NCBI RefSeq assembly: GCF_014490035.1
Contig: NZ_CP061008.1
Coordinates: 4,340,001 to 4,404,000 of the forward strand
Direction of reading: 5' to 3'
From: Achromobacter xylosoxidans
Lineage (GTDB): Bacteria; Pseudomonadota; Gammaproteobacteria; Burkholderiales; Burkholderiaceae_B
DNA: 64,000 bases
Positions within the stretch are counted from its first letter, which is position 1, and each line of letters starts with the position of its first letter. A model generated the notes under the pieces. It ran no database searches and was not told the origin of the DNA. It saw only the letters and a program-made list of their open reading frames with translations. The position numbers and the translations under genes are program-made. Shown piece by piece: positions 34,433-42,468 of the stretch.

Positions 34433-35554
34433 TTAAACAACGGTCGGCATGGCGGACAGGCAGGTAGCCAGGTGGTATGGGGAGGTCGAAGGCATGTCCG
34501 CGCGCACCACCGCCCCGTCCGCGTCCAGGCATTCGTACCAGCCGCCAGCGTGCAGGAAACGCGCGCGGAACATGGCCAGGCCGGCCTCCAGCGCGGGCAG
34601 ATCCCCCAGCACGCCGAGCACCCGCAAATACTCGGTCTGCGCCCAGATCCGGCGCGTATCGTCGATCACGGCGCCGGACTCGTCCAGCGATGCCGCCACC
34701 CCGCCCGCGTCCACGCCATGGCGGCGCGACCAGCGCACCGCGCGCGGCAGCGACTCCGTCAGCTCCAGGCCGTCGAAAACCTCGGCCGAGCCTTGCACCA
34801 GCGACAGCCACTCGAACTGATGCCCGGGCTCCAGCCGGTTGCCGGCCGTACCCTGCCGCTGTTCCGAGATGCACTGGGAGGCCGCATGCACGAAAAAATG
34901 GCTGATGCCTTGCGCCAGGCCGCGCAGACGCTGCGCGTACAGCGCCGGCTCCGCGACCTGGGCCGCCGCCAGATATGCCTCGGTCAGATGCATCATGGGA
35001 TTCTGCGCGGGCGCGCGCAGCGGCTGGCTCAGGTCGGCGCTGAGCGCCGCGTGATACAGCCCGTCGGCAGTCTTGAAGCGCGCCTCGATGGTCGACGACG
35101 TCGACAACATGAGCTTGCGCGCATCGGCATTGCGGCTGCGGCGGAAATAGGCGGCGCAGGCCAGCACGATGAACGCGTGGGTGTACAGGTCCTGCGTGTC
35201 GTCCAGCGCATGTGCAGCGGCGTCCACGCTGTAGCGCCATCCGCCATGGGACTCGTCGCGGAATACGCGGCGCAGCGATTCGAACAGCACATCGGCATGC
35301 GCGCGCGCGGCGGCGCCAGACGCTTCTGAAAAAACGTAGAGCTGGCGCGCGCAAGCCATGGCGCGGTAGCGCTCGGCCGGCAGCGGGCGGCCGGTAGCTG
35401 CGTCCAGCGATTCAAAAGGCAGACCCAGCGCGCCATTGAAACCCTGCCCCATCCAAAGAGGCAGGACAACGGAATCAAAATGGTCGCGGAATGCGCGGAT
35501 GTGTTCCGCAAGTGAAGAGTTGGTCTGTGCGGCAGTCATCTTGGAACGGCGCAT
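34433..35554 (-). CDS. N-acylglucosamine 2-epimerase (AGE) family protein
   Basis: The product is 373 residues from ATG 35554; ATG 35539 is an alternative five codons in. It shows the alpha/alpha-barrel pattern of AGE and mannose-isomerase-like proteins: RAMACARQLYVFSEA, GGWRYSVD, DLYTHAFIVLACAAYFR, NPMMHLTEAYLAA, EPGHQFEWLSLV, RIWAQTEYLRVLG and the late WYECLDADG. These enzymes interconvert aldose and ketose sugars or epimerise acyl-amino sugars. His-bearing motifs HAF, HL and GHQFEW match the active-site ring. It is transcribed alone. Which sugar it acts on cannot be told. Confidence 0.9.
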   Translation of the reverse strand: MRRSKMTAAQTNSSLAEHIRAFRDHFDSVVLPLWMGQGFNGALGLPFESLDAATGRPLPAERYRAMACARQLYVFSEASGAAARAHADVLFESLRRVFRDESHGGWRYSVDAAAHALDDTQDLYTHAFIVLACAAYFRRSRNADARKLMLSTSSTIEARFKTADGLYHAALSADLSQPLRAPAQNPMMHLTEAYLAAAQVAEPALYAQRLRGLAQGISHFFVHAASQCISEQRQGTAGNRLEPGHQFEWLSLVQGSAEVFDGLELTESLPRAVRWSRRHGVDAGGVAASLDESGAVIDDTRRIWAQTEYLRVLGVLGDLPALEAGLAMFRARFLHAGGWYECLDADGAVVRADMPSTSPYHLATCLSAMPTVV

Positions 35555-35687
35555 ACCCACTGAGGGCCCCAGATTTTGGAGCAGCAACGATAACCGAAAT
35601 TTTCGTCGCAAACCTTTGAGTATTCTCCGAAGCGTCATGCTCACACAGACCGGTCCAGCCAATCAGCTCCGTCCAGGGCGGGGCGCC

Positions 35688-35900
35688 CTATCGGAAGATG
35701 TTTTCCTCTACCCAGTTCTGCGCGAATACTTCCGCGCGATCGCGTGCTTCGTCCAACGAAGCGCAGTTGCCCAAGTGGGAAAACGCGGCATCCACTTCGG
35801 TGCCGCCCTCGGCCGTAACCGTCAGCAGTACGCCATATCCGCCGGTATCCATGGCCGCTGTGGAAACGTCGATCAGAACTTCCTGGTCACGATGCTGCAT
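35688..35900 (-). CDS. small protein of unknown function
   Basis: The 70-residue soluble protein starts MQHRDQEVLIDVSTAAMDTGGYGVLLTV and ends with the amphipathic helix CASLDEARDRAEVFAQNWVEENIFR. The pattern suggests two strands and one helix. No motif or family is recognised. GGTAGC lies eight to ten bases before the start on the minus strand, which is a modest ribosome site. It stands alone, 133 bases from the epimerase gene, and its upstream region carries a perfect 7-bp inverted repeat at 35927-35943. Coding is probable from sequence texture; the role is unknown. Confidence 0.65.
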   Translation of the reverse strand: MQHRDQEVLIDVSTAAMDTGGYGVLLTVTAEGGTEVDAAFSHLGNCASLDEARDRAEVFAQNWVEENIFR

Positions 35901-36226
35901 GTGCTACCTCCCAGTCGGTTACCTAAACGCGTGAACCACGCGTGACGTTGCGGGGGCAGAATCCCCGCGCAAATGAATAGACCTGCAAACGTCACGCAAG
36001 TTCATCTTACTGGCGACTCGTGGCCTGCGATACGTCGAAAAGCAGCCAAATCGCGCATTCCGTCTCAGGAAATTCCCGTAGCACGGCCCTAGTAGTCGCG
36101 AACTCGCGAAATACTGCGAAAACATTCGCAAATTGTGTGGAAATTCCCGCACCAAACGGTCAAGACGCAGCGAAACGCGGAGAGCGGCCCCGGGCCGCTG
36201 CTGTCGACATAATCGGATTTCGCGGG
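35901..36226. other. 326-bp intergenic region with several short repeats
   Basis: No gene is supported. The region has lower GC than its surroundings and holds ACGCGTG/CACGCGT (35927-35943), TGCGAA/TTCGCA (36115-36130), and two copies of GGAAATTCCCG at 36068-36078 and 36139-36149. These could be regulator sites. No strong promoter pair was seen. Confidence 0.5.
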
Positions 36227-36451
36227 TCAGCGCAAGTGGATGGCGCCTGGCTCTTCCATGCGCAGGGCGAGCTTGCCCTTCTCGGTGATGAGCCAGCGGC
36301 CGTCGGCGTCGGCTGCAATGCAACGCAGCGTCTCCAGCGCCTGCGCGACGTGCGCGGGCACTTCGGTCTGGACGGCGCCGGGCGCGCAATTGTCGGCCAC
36401 GATGCGCAGCCAATGTCCCAACTCGCCTTTCTCGAAACGGTGCAATGCCAT
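36227..36451 (-). CDS. small protein of unknown function
   Basis: The 74-residue protein from ATG 36451 reads as a compact winged-helix-like or all-helical fold: MALHRFEKGELGHWLRIVADN, then HVAQALETLRCIAADADGRWLITEKGKLALR. The phrase RWLITEKGKLAL is like the wing of small DNA-binding or FaeA-type domains, but that is only resemblance. An extension upstream to 36529 lacks support. The gene lies 70 bases downstream of the TauE/SafE gene end, on the same strand as that gene. The function is unknown. Confidence 0.6.
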   Translation of the reverse strand: MALHRFEKGELGHWLRIVADNCAPGAVQTEVPAHVAQALETLRCIAADADGRWLITEKGKLALRMEEPGAIHLR

Positions 36452-36521
36452 GCGGTGATTCTCTCTTGAATACCCAACGATAGCATGTCGCCGGTCCCGC
36501 CCCGATGACCGGTAAGGGACG

Positions 36522-37268
36522 CTAGGCAAGCAGCTTGGGCAAGGATGACGCCAGCAGCGCCACGCCCGAAACAGTGAGCAGGCCCAGCACGATGCGGCGA
36601 AACGACACGTCGCTGATGCCCACGTACACGCGCGTGCCCCATAAGGTTGGCACCAGCATCGCCGGCACGATCACCGCGAACAGCGGCAGCATGTCGCGCG
36701 TCACCACACCGGTGTAGACATAGCTCGCCATCGTCACAACCAGCATCGACAGGTTGAAGTTCTGGATCACCGCGCGCTGTACGTCGCGGTCAAAGCGGCG
36801 CAAGGTGCACCACAAGGTAGGAATGACGCCGGTGAATCCGCCTATGCCGCCCATGACGCCGCCCATCGCGCCCACCACCCCATCGGCCAATCGCCCCCCC
36901 GCCTTGATGGGAGGCAAGCGCGTCGCGAACAGCATCACTGGGCACCAAACCACCAGCAGCCCGCCCACCAGCGCTTTGAACATCAGCGGATCCAGGTATG
37001 GCAACAGCTTGACGCCCAACGGAATCCCCAGCAATCCGCCTGCCACGAAGGGCAGCAGATGCACCGCCGCGAATCCGCGGCGCATGGTAAAGGCGGCCAG
37101 CAACTGGCCAGTCAGCGAGCCGAACACCACCATGGCGGCAGCGAGTTTCGGATCTATCGTCCAGGCCCAGAACGACATGGCCACCATGCCGAAGCCGAAG
37201 CCCGAGAGGCCCTGCACGAACCCGGCGGCCATGGCGCCCGCCGCGACCAGCACATATAAGGAATCCAT
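36522..37268 (-). CDS. TauE/SafE-family membrane transporter
   Basis: The 248-residue protein has seven to eight hydrophobic helices and the duplicated TauE/SafE signature: GFVQGLSGFGFGMVAMSFW at the start and GVMGGIGGFTGVIPTLW in the second half. Members export or import sulfite, sulfoacetate, sulfolactate or related organosulfur anions across the inner membrane. It is transcribed alone on the minus strand, 98 bases from the EamA gene end upstream. No sulfur-metabolism gene is adjacent, so the substrate is open. The family call is good. Confidence 0.9.
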   Translation of the reverse strand: MDSLYVLVAAGAMAAGFVQGLSGFGFGMVAMSFWAWTIDPKLAAAMVVFGSLTGQLLAAFTMRRGFAAVHLLPFVAGGLLGIPLGVKLLPYLDPLMFKALVGGLLVVWCPVMLFATRLPPIKAGGRLADGVVGAMGGVMGGIGGFTGVIPTLWCTLRRFDRDVQRAVIQNFNLSMLVVTMASYVYTGVVTRDMLPLFAVIVPAMLVPTLWGTRVYVGISDVSFRRIVLGLLTVSGVALLASSLPKLLA

Positions 37269-37366
37269 ACCCGCCGCATGCCTGCAAGAGAAGCCGGAAC
37301 GGTTCCGGCGCTCGACATTCTAGACCGCATCGCTGGCCGGTTTCGCGGCGGCGGCGTGCAGGCGGA

Positions 37367-38278
37367 CTACGAAGCGCGCAGCGCCAAAGGCCGCTTCAGG
37401 CGCGTCGCCGCCGCCGACGCCGCCACGCTGGCGCCGATCAGGGCCAGGCCCAGCGTCAGGTCGGCCGAGATGCGCTCCTGGAATACCAGCGAGGACACGA
37501 TCAGCCCGATCACCGGCACGCACAGCATGGCGATCGAGGTCGCCACCGGCGGCATCTTCTGCGTCATACCCAGCACCACAATAAAGGTCAGCGCGGTAGC
37601 CAGCGGGCCGGTGTACAGGATCACCGGCCATGCCTCGGGCTGCGCCAGGAAGACGGGCGCGCCATCGCGCATCCACGCCAGCGCGGCCAGCGGCAGCGCC
37701 GCGATGGCGGTCTGCCAGGGAATCATGTCCGCGCCCAGGCGGATATGCCGGTAGCCGCGCAGCTGGATGATGTTGCAGGCCCATGCAAAGGACGCGCCCA
37801 GCAGCATCGCCAGGCCGACCACCGTGTGCGCCTGCCAGGGGCTGAACGCGGGCGCGACGATGACGGCGATGCCGGCATAGCTCAGCGCCGTCGCGAGCCA
37901 TTGCGCCATCGACAGGCGTTCCTTCAGGATCAGCGAGGACAGCGGAATGACCCAGATGGAAGTGGCGTAGGCGATCACGGACGCGCGCCCCGGCGCCACG
38001 TATTGCATCGCCCACAGCGCCAGCGCCGTGAACGCGCCCATCTGCAGCAACGCCACGCCGGCCACCAGCGGCATTTCCTGCCGCGTGGGCAGGCGCAGGC
38101 GGCCCAGCATGCCCAGCACCAGCGCGCTGATCAGCGCGGCCGAGCCGAAGCGGCTGGCGGCCAGCCAGAGCGGGCTCATGTGCGTCAGCCCCAGCTTCAT
38201 GACGGGCCAATTGCCGCCCCAGATGGCTACCGCGCCGACCAGCGGCAAAAACCTGCCCAACGTGCTCTGCTGACTCAT
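37367..38278 (-). CDS. EamA-domain (DMT superfamily) transporter
   Basis: The 303-residue protein has about ten membrane helices in two EamA repeats. Recognisable parts are AIWGGNWPVMKLGLTHMSPLW in the first and AWACNIIQLRGYR followed by PLATALTFIVVLGMTQ in the second. DMT proteins of this type export amino acids or metabolites. It is divergent from an Lrp/AsnC regulator with 160 bases between. A long palindrome lies 24-60 bases upstream of its start, so amino-acid-responsive control by that regulator is likely. The exported compound is unknown. Confidence 0.92.
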   Translation of the reverse strand: MSQQSTLGRFLPLVGAVAIWGGNWPVMKLGLTHMSPLWLAASRFGSAALISALVLGMLGRLRLPTRQEMPLVAGVALLQMGAFTALALWAMQYVAPGRASVIAYATSIWVIPLSSLILKERLSMAQWLATALSYAGIAVIVAPAFSPWQAHTVVGLAMLLGASFAWACNIIQLRGYRHIRLGADMIPWQTAIAALPLAALAWMRDGAPVFLAQPEAWPVILYTGPLATALTFIVVLGMTQKMPPVATSIAMLCVPVIGLIVSSLVFQERISADLTLGLALIGASVAASAAATRLKRPLALRAS

Positions 38279-38302
38279 TACTGCCCAATCTACTGCTTGA
38301 AT

Positions 38303-38338
38303 ATTCCGCGCTTTGGCACAATTGCCAAACGATGGAAT
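38303..38338. promoter_or_regulatory. extended palindrome, candidate Lrp/AsnC operator
   Basis: TTTGGCA (38312-38318), CAAT, TGCCAAA (38323-38329) is a perfect inverted repeat. An outer pair ATTCC (38303-38307) and GGAAT (38334-38338) is symmetric about the same centre (38320.5). The site lies in the EamA/lrp divergent region, fitting a dimeric or higher-order Lrp-type regulator. Confidence 0.7.
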
Positions 38339-38438
38339 AGTCTATAGGGTTAACCCCAGCATATTTCACTGCATTCAAGGGCGATACCCGTCATACTCAG
38401 CACAGATGAATTGCTGAATGACCATACCTGGGTGACTT

Positions 38439-38909
38439 ATGCCGGAAATCAACCTGGATGCCACCGACATCCGTATCCTCAACGAACTCCAACGCGATGC
38501 GCGGCTGACCAATGTCGAGCTCGCCGCGCGCGTGAACCTGTCCGCCTCGCCCTGTCTGGCGCGCGTGCGCCGGCTCGAAACCGAGGGCCTGATCGACCGC
38601 CGCGTCACCTTGCTCAATGCCCGCAAGCTGGGCCTGAAGGTCAACGTGTTCATCCAGATCTCGCTGGACAAGCAGCGCAAGGCGGCGCTGGACGTGTTCG
38701 AACGCGAGATCGCGGTCCTGCCGGAAATCATGGAGTGCTACCTCATGTCAGGCGACGCCGACTACCTCATACGCGCCCTGGTGCCCGACGTGGACGCACT
38801 GGAGCGGCTGATCGTCGAACACATCACCCGCATCCCCGGCGTAGCCAGCATCCGTTCCAGCTTTGCCTTGAAGCAGGTGCTGTACACCACTGCCGTCCCG
38901 CTCGCGTGA
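38439..38909 (+). CDS. Lrp/AsnC-family transcriptional regulator
   Basis: The 156-residue protein matches Lrp length. It has an N-terminal helix-turn-helix ([47 protein letters not shown]). A C-terminal RAM effector domain follows ([24 protein letters not shown], then [27 protein letters not shown] and [16 protein letters not shown]). GGGTGA lies five bases before ATG 38439. Lrp-type regulators bind amino acids and control transport or degradation genes. The divergent EamA exporter with a long palindrome between is the obvious target. Confidence 0.95.
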   Translation: MPEINLDATDIRILNELQRDARLTNVELAARVNLSASPCLARVRRLETEGLIDRRVTLLNARKLGLKVNVFIQISLDKQRKAALDVFEREIAVLPEIMECYLMSGDADYLIRALVPDVDALERLIVEHITRIPGVASIRSSFALKQVLYTTAVPLA

Positions 38910-39009
38910 GGCCTGCGGCGGCAACTTGCGGGATCCGCGATGCCCCTCCACAATGAAAGCGCCGCGCCCCGCGCCGGCGCCCCTCCCATCGCCTAGCAAG
39001 GAGAACACC

Positions 39010-39243
39010 ATGCCTGAAACCGACTGGTTCCCCGGCGGCACGCTACCCGATCGTCAGGGCTACTTCGAAGTGGAATTCGAAACGGGTCAAACCGAAATCA
39101 CACGCTACGGCCTGCTCGGCTGGGAGCCCGAGCAGGATCGCGGCCGCATCAAACGCTGGCGCGGCCTGGACCCGGACATCGAAGCTGCCGAAATGCAGCG
39201 CGAGAGTTCGGTGCGCAACAACGGCGATACGCTCATGGGCTGA
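39010..39243 (+). CDS. small protein of unknown function
   Basis: The 77-residue soluble protein starts at ATG 39010 with an excellent ribosome site (AAGGAG, 38998-39003). It reads MPETDWFPGGTLPDRQGYFEVEFETG, then GLLGWEPEQDRGRIKRWRGLDPDIEAAE, with alternating strands and a charged end. No family is recognised. A strong bidirectional terminator 23 bases after the stop supports a real transcription unit. It may be read through from the lrp gene, which ends 100 bases earlier. Confidence 0.75.
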   Translation: MPETDWFPGGTLPDRQGYFEVEFETGQTEITRYGLLGWEPEQDRGRIKRWRGLDPDIEAAEMQRESSVRNNGDTLMG

Positions 39244-39266
39244 AGCGCCGGCTGCCGCGCCAAACA

Positions 39267-39297
39267 AAAACGCCGCGGAGACCATCCGCGGCGTTTT
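39267..39297. terminator. bidirectional intrinsic terminator
   Basis: A perfect 13-bp stem (AAAACGCCGCGGA with TCCGCGGCGTTTT, five-base loop) lies between two convergent genes. A-run and T-run flanks make it work on both strands. Confidence 0.9.
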
Positions 39298-39311
39298 GCT
39301 TGGCAGGCAGC

Positions 39312-39905
39312 TCAAAGATCCAGTTTGGAGATCTTGGTGCCAGCCAGGGACACGCCTGCCATCAGGCCGCCGTTGTTCATCACGAAACCGACAATGGGCT
39401 GCTGCGCCGTGTTGGTGTCGATGCGGCCATTGGCGCCAACGTTGACGACCGCGACCGTCGCGTCGGCGCCCACGGTCCAGCCGCTGCTGTTGCGGAACTT
39501 GGCAAGCGCCTCGTCCGTCATGAACAACAGCACCATCGCCTTGGACTGCGCGCCCGCCTGGAAGCCGACGGAACCCGCCGTGGTGCTGTAGTAGCCAGCG
39601 GTGGAGCTGCCCACGCGCAGCACGCCCTTGCCATGTTCGGCGCCGATGATGAAGCTGCCGCTCAACACATCGGGAAAGATCAGCACGCCCCGGGCGCGCG
39701 CGACCAGTTCCCTGGACTGCGGCGAGGCTTGATAGAGCTTGCCCAAGGTGGCGTCGGCCGCACTGTTCAGCGATTGGCGCTGTTCAGTCGCGGTTGCCGA
39801 GGATTTGGGACTGGTGGTGGTGCAGCCGGTAAACATCAGGCCGGCCACACCGATCGCCGCGGCGGCCAGGCCAGCGCGGCGCAAGACAGGAAAAGTATCA
39901 AACAT
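39312..39905 (-). CDS. YSC84-domain lipoprotein
   Basis: The 197-residue protein starts at ATG 39905 behind AAGGAGAG. It has a lipoprotein signal ending FTGC, so it should be anchored in the outer membrane or face the periplasm. The rest is a YSC84/SYLF lipid-binding domain: ARGVLIFPDVLSGSFIIGAEHGKGVL, GYYSTTAGSVGFQAGAQSKAMVLLFMT and ISKLDL at the end. Eukaryotic members bind phosphoinositides and actin. The bacterial role is unclear, with envelope or lipid functions proposed. An upstream extension to 39992 lacks a signal and is rejected. Confidence 0.92.
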   Translation of the reverse strand: MFDTFPVLRRAGLAAAAIGVAGLMFTGCTTTSPKSSATATEQRQSLNSAADATLGKLYQASPQSRELVARARGVLIFPDVLSGSFIIGAEHGKGVLRVGSSTAGYYSTTAGSVGFQAGAQSKAMVLLFMTDEALAKFRNSSGWTVGADATVAVVNVGANGRIDTNTAQQPIVGFVMNNGGLMAGVSLAGTKISKLDL

Positions 39906-40025
39906 GGAACTCTCCTTTGTTGTTGTCACCCTACACCAATGTACCGGGCAAATCCGCCAGCGCAAAGCATGCGATTGTGTGAAAAGAAACAAAAACCTGC
40001 CTGCCGCCGCGGGTCGGGCCCGCCG

Positions 40026-40280
40026 CTACAGGATGCCGTAGCGCGGTTCGCCCGTGGCTTCATCCACCGACACGATGCCGGACAGCACCAGTTCGGCATG
40101 GCGTCTGGCCGTCCCGGGATCCTCGAAGGTCACGAAGCGCGGCAGCGACCAGCGGCGCTCGAATTCGCCTGCCACCCTGCGGCATACCGCAACCTCGATC
40201 GCCAACATGCCGGTATCCAGCCGGATGACCTGGCATTCCACCTCGAATCCATCAATATGACGCTGTGGCCACGCGCCCAT
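40026..40280 (-). CDS. small protein of unknown function
   Basis: The 84-residue protein from ATG 40280 has a strong ribosome site (GAGGAG). It reads MGAWPQRHIDGFEVECQVIRLDTGMLAIEV and ends with VSVDEATGEPRYGIL, mostly strands with one helix (DPGTARRHAELVLSGI). No family is recognised. It lies downstream of the rpiR gene on the same strand, but 197 bases away and beyond a nested inverted repeat, so it is probably a separate unit. The same frame stays open far upstream through rpiR in a different reading frame, which is chance in GC-rich DNA. Confidence 0.7.
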   Translation of the reverse strand: MGAWPQRHIDGFEVECQVIRLDTGMLAIEVAVCRRVAGEFERRWSLPRFVTFEDPGTARRHAELVLSGIVSVDEATGEPRYGIL

Positions 40281-40295
40281 TCCTTGCTCCTCGAA

Positions 40296-40347
40296 ATTGC
40301 TTTTCCCGGCCGCAATATGCCAAAAAATTTTTGGCTTGAAAAGCAAT
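40296..40347. repeat. nested inverted repeats (10 bp outside, 8 bp inside)
   Basis: The outer arms ATTGCTTTTC (40296-40305) and GAAAAGCAAT (40338-40347) are perfect complements. Within them lies GCCAAAAA (40319-40326) and TTTTTGGC (40328-40335). The block sits between rpiR and the small gene. It could end rpiR transcription, form the leader of the small gene, or be an operator. Confidence 0.65.
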
Positions 40348-40477
40348 GTTTTCAAGGAGTTATGGAGTACTAGAGCAGGTAGTGCGAACGCATCTTGCCG
40401 CGCCTCCAAATGGCCGAAAATCGGTCCGAATCCAGGCCTTTGGCACTCGCCGCGCACAACGGTGCGAGCCGCGTCTT

Positions 40478-41341
40478 TCAGCCGCCCGGCGGGCGAATCC
40501 ATTGCGCATCCCACAAGCCTTCGCCGCGCTCCAACGCCGCGCCCAAGGCCTGTTTGCTGCGCTGCGCCACCGCCGCAAGCAAGGCATTGCAGACGGAAAA
40601 GGCCGCGGTGTAGGAATCGAAAGGCGATGCGCTGGAGCTGCGCGCGATCAGCACGTGGTGTGCCGACGCCACAGCGGGCGCCGACGCCGAATCGGTGATC
40701 AGGATCACCTTGCCGCCGCGCTGCCGGAAGTACTGCACCGCCTTGGCCGCGGCAACTGAATAGCGCCTGAAGGTAAACGCCAGCAGCACGTCGGCCTCGT
40801 CGATCCAGAGCAGCTGGTCTTCCAGGAACAACGGACCGGCGGCGACCATGGGCCTGACCGAAGGCAGGCACAGGTTCAGGTACAAGGCGACGTGGCTGGC
40901 CAGCGGCGCGGCCTGGCGCAGCCCCAGCACGTGCACCCGCCCCTTGCGCTGCGTCAGCAGCCGCACGGCGGCCTCGAAAGCCGCCACGTCGATCGACGCG
41001 TAAGTCTCCTTCAGGTTGTGCTGGTCGTGCAGCAAGGCGTTGTGCAGGCAGGCGCGCGGCGACGGCTTGTCGGCGCCCACCGCGTCCGCGCGTTCGCCGG
41101 GCGAGGCCAGGCGCGCCGTCACCTCCGCGCGCGCCTCCATCTGCGCCTGCGCATAGCTTTCGTAGCCGAGCTTGGCCAACAGGCGCACCACGGTGGAAGC
41201 GCTGGTGCCGACCTGCCTGGCTAGCGCCGTCGCCGATTCCAGCAAGCTCTGCGGATAGCGCGCCTGCATTTCCTCGACCAGCATTTGTTCGCTCTTGCTG
41301 AGCTTGCGGCCGTAGCCGGCGATACGTTGGTGCAGGTTCAT
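40478..41341 (-). CDS. MurR/RpiR-family regulator (HTH plus SIS domain)
   Basis: The 287-residue protein has an N-terminal RpiR helix-turn-helix (residues 1-77, with SATALARQVGTSASTVVRLLAKLGYESYAQ). A SIS sugar-phosphate-binding domain covers about 125-250 (KGRVHVLGLRQAAPLASHVALYLNL, DEADVLLAFTFRRYSVAAAKAVQYFRQRGGKVILITDS). It is divergent from a Bug receptor and an aspartoacylase-like gene with 117 bases between. That gap holds a palindrome with four half-sites. RpiR proteins usually respond to phosphorylated sugars, but the neighbours suggest an acylated amino acid or sugar acid. The family call is firm. Confidence 0.94.
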   Translation of the reverse strand: MNLHQRIAGYGRKLSKSEQMLVEEMQARYPQSLLESATALARQVGTSASTVVRLLAKLGYESYAQAQMEARAEVTARLASPGERADAVGADKPSPRACLHNALLHDQHNLKETYASIDVAAFEAAVRLLTQRKGRVHVLGLRQAAPLASHVALYLNLCLPSVRPMVAAGPLFLEDQLLWIDEADVLLAFTFRRYSVAAAKAVQYFRQRGGKVILITDSASAPAVASAHHVLIARSSSASPFDSYTAAFSVCNALLAAVAQRSKQALGAALERGEGLWDAQWIRPPGG

Positions 41342-41384
41342 CCTTGCATGGCCCTAGGTGATAACCCCAAATCTCACAACACAC

Positions 41385-41421
41385 ATTGCATCTTATATTG
41401 CAGCCTGCAATTTTCATTGCA
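41385..41421. promoter_or_regulatory. four-half-site operator candidate for RpiR regulator
   Basis: ATTGCA (41397-41402), GCC, TGCAAT (41406-41411) is a perfect 15-bp palindrome. Extra ATTGCA half-sites lie at 41385-41390 and 41416-41421. The cluster sits midway in the divergent rpiR/Bug region, where a dimer or tetramer of the regulator could act on both genes. Confidence 0.7.
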
Positions 41422-41458
41422 AATTAGACCAAACCCGCAGACATCACAAGAGAGTTCC

Positions 41459-42457
41459 ATGAAGCATCACCCCCAGGGGCCGTCCATGACCCGCCGCAGC
41501 CTGGTCCTGGCCGGCCTGGGCGCCGCCTTGCTGCCGCTGGCCGCGCGCGCCGACGCCTATCCTTCGCGCCCCATCACGCTGGTCGTCCCCTTTCCTGCGG
41601 GCGGCTCCGTCGACCTGATCGGCCGGTTGTACGCGGACGCCCTGGGCAAGGCGCTGGGTACCAGCGTCATCATCGAGAACCGCGACGGCGCGGGCGGCGC
41701 CATCGGCAGCAAGCGCGTCGCGCGCGCCACGCCGGACGGCTACACCTTGGTCGCGTCCTCGCAAAGCTCGCACCTGGCCAACCCGCTGATGCGCAACGAC
41801 CTGGGCTACGACCCGATCAAGGACTTCATCTCGATCTCGCAGTTGTCGCGCACGCCCAATGTGCTGGTGACCAACGCCGCCGTGCCGGCCCGCAACCTGG
41901 CGGAATTCGTGGCGCTGCTGAAGGCGCGCCCCGACCAGCTGCACTATGCCACCGCGGGCATCGGCAGCATGGGTCAGCTCAACGCCGAACTGCTGAAGAA
42001 CACCTTGCAGTTGCAGGCCGTGCACGTGCCCTATCGCGGCGGCGCGCCGCTGATCAACGCGCTGCTGTCCGACCAGGCGCAGTTCGCGCTGGACAACCTG
42101 GCGCCCTTCCTGCCCCACATCCAGGTCGGCAAGATGCGCGCGCTGGCGGTGGCCGCCCCCAAGCGCCTGGACTCCCTGCCCGACGTGCCGACCTTCGAGG
42201 AACTGGGCTATCCCGTGCTCAACTCCATGTCGTGGATCGGCCTGGCCGCGCCCGCCGGCACGCCGCCCGACATCGTCCAGAAGCTGCTGGCCGCCGTGCG
42301 CACCGCCGCCACCGAGGATGGCATGCCGCAATCCCTGGAAAAGGCCGGCGCGCTGCCCCCCGAGAACCAGACTCCGCAGCAGTTCACCGCCATGATGTCC
42401 GAGCGCCTGGCGTTGTACAAAGACCTGATCGACCGCGCCGGCATCCGTCCTGAATAG
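41459..42457 (+). CDS. Bug-family periplasmic substrate-binding receptor
   Basis: The 332-residue protein from ATG 41459 has a signal sequence with an Arg pair (MTRRSLVLAGLGAALLPLAARA-DAYP), possibly Tat-like but ordinary for this family. The Bug motifs are SRPITLVVPFPAGGSVDLIGRL, IENRDGAGGAIGSKRVARATPDGYTL and YDPIKDFISISQL. It should bind an organic acid or amide in the periplasm. The aspartoacylase-like gene starts 11 bases after its stop, so the two are one operon, and the RpiR gene faces it. A later in-frame ATG at 41486 is an alternative start. No membrane permease genes are present. Confidence 0.95.
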   Translation: MKHHPQGPSMTRRSLVLAGLGAALLPLAARADAYPSRPITLVVPFPAGGSVDLIGRLYADALGKALGTSVIIENRDGAGGAIGSKRVARATPDGYTLVASSQSSHLANPLMRNDLGYDPIKDFISISQLSRTPNVLVTNAAVPARNLAEFVALLKARPDQLHYATAGIGSMGQLNAELLKNTLQLQAVHVPYRGGAPLINALLSDQAQFALDNLAPFLPHIQVGKMRALAVAAPKRLDSLPDVPTFEELGYPVLNSMSWIGLAAPAGTPPDIVQKLLAAVRTAATEDGMPQSLEKAGALPPENQTPQQFTAMMSERLALYKDLIDRAGIRPE

Positions 42458-42468
42458 GCCCTACTCCC

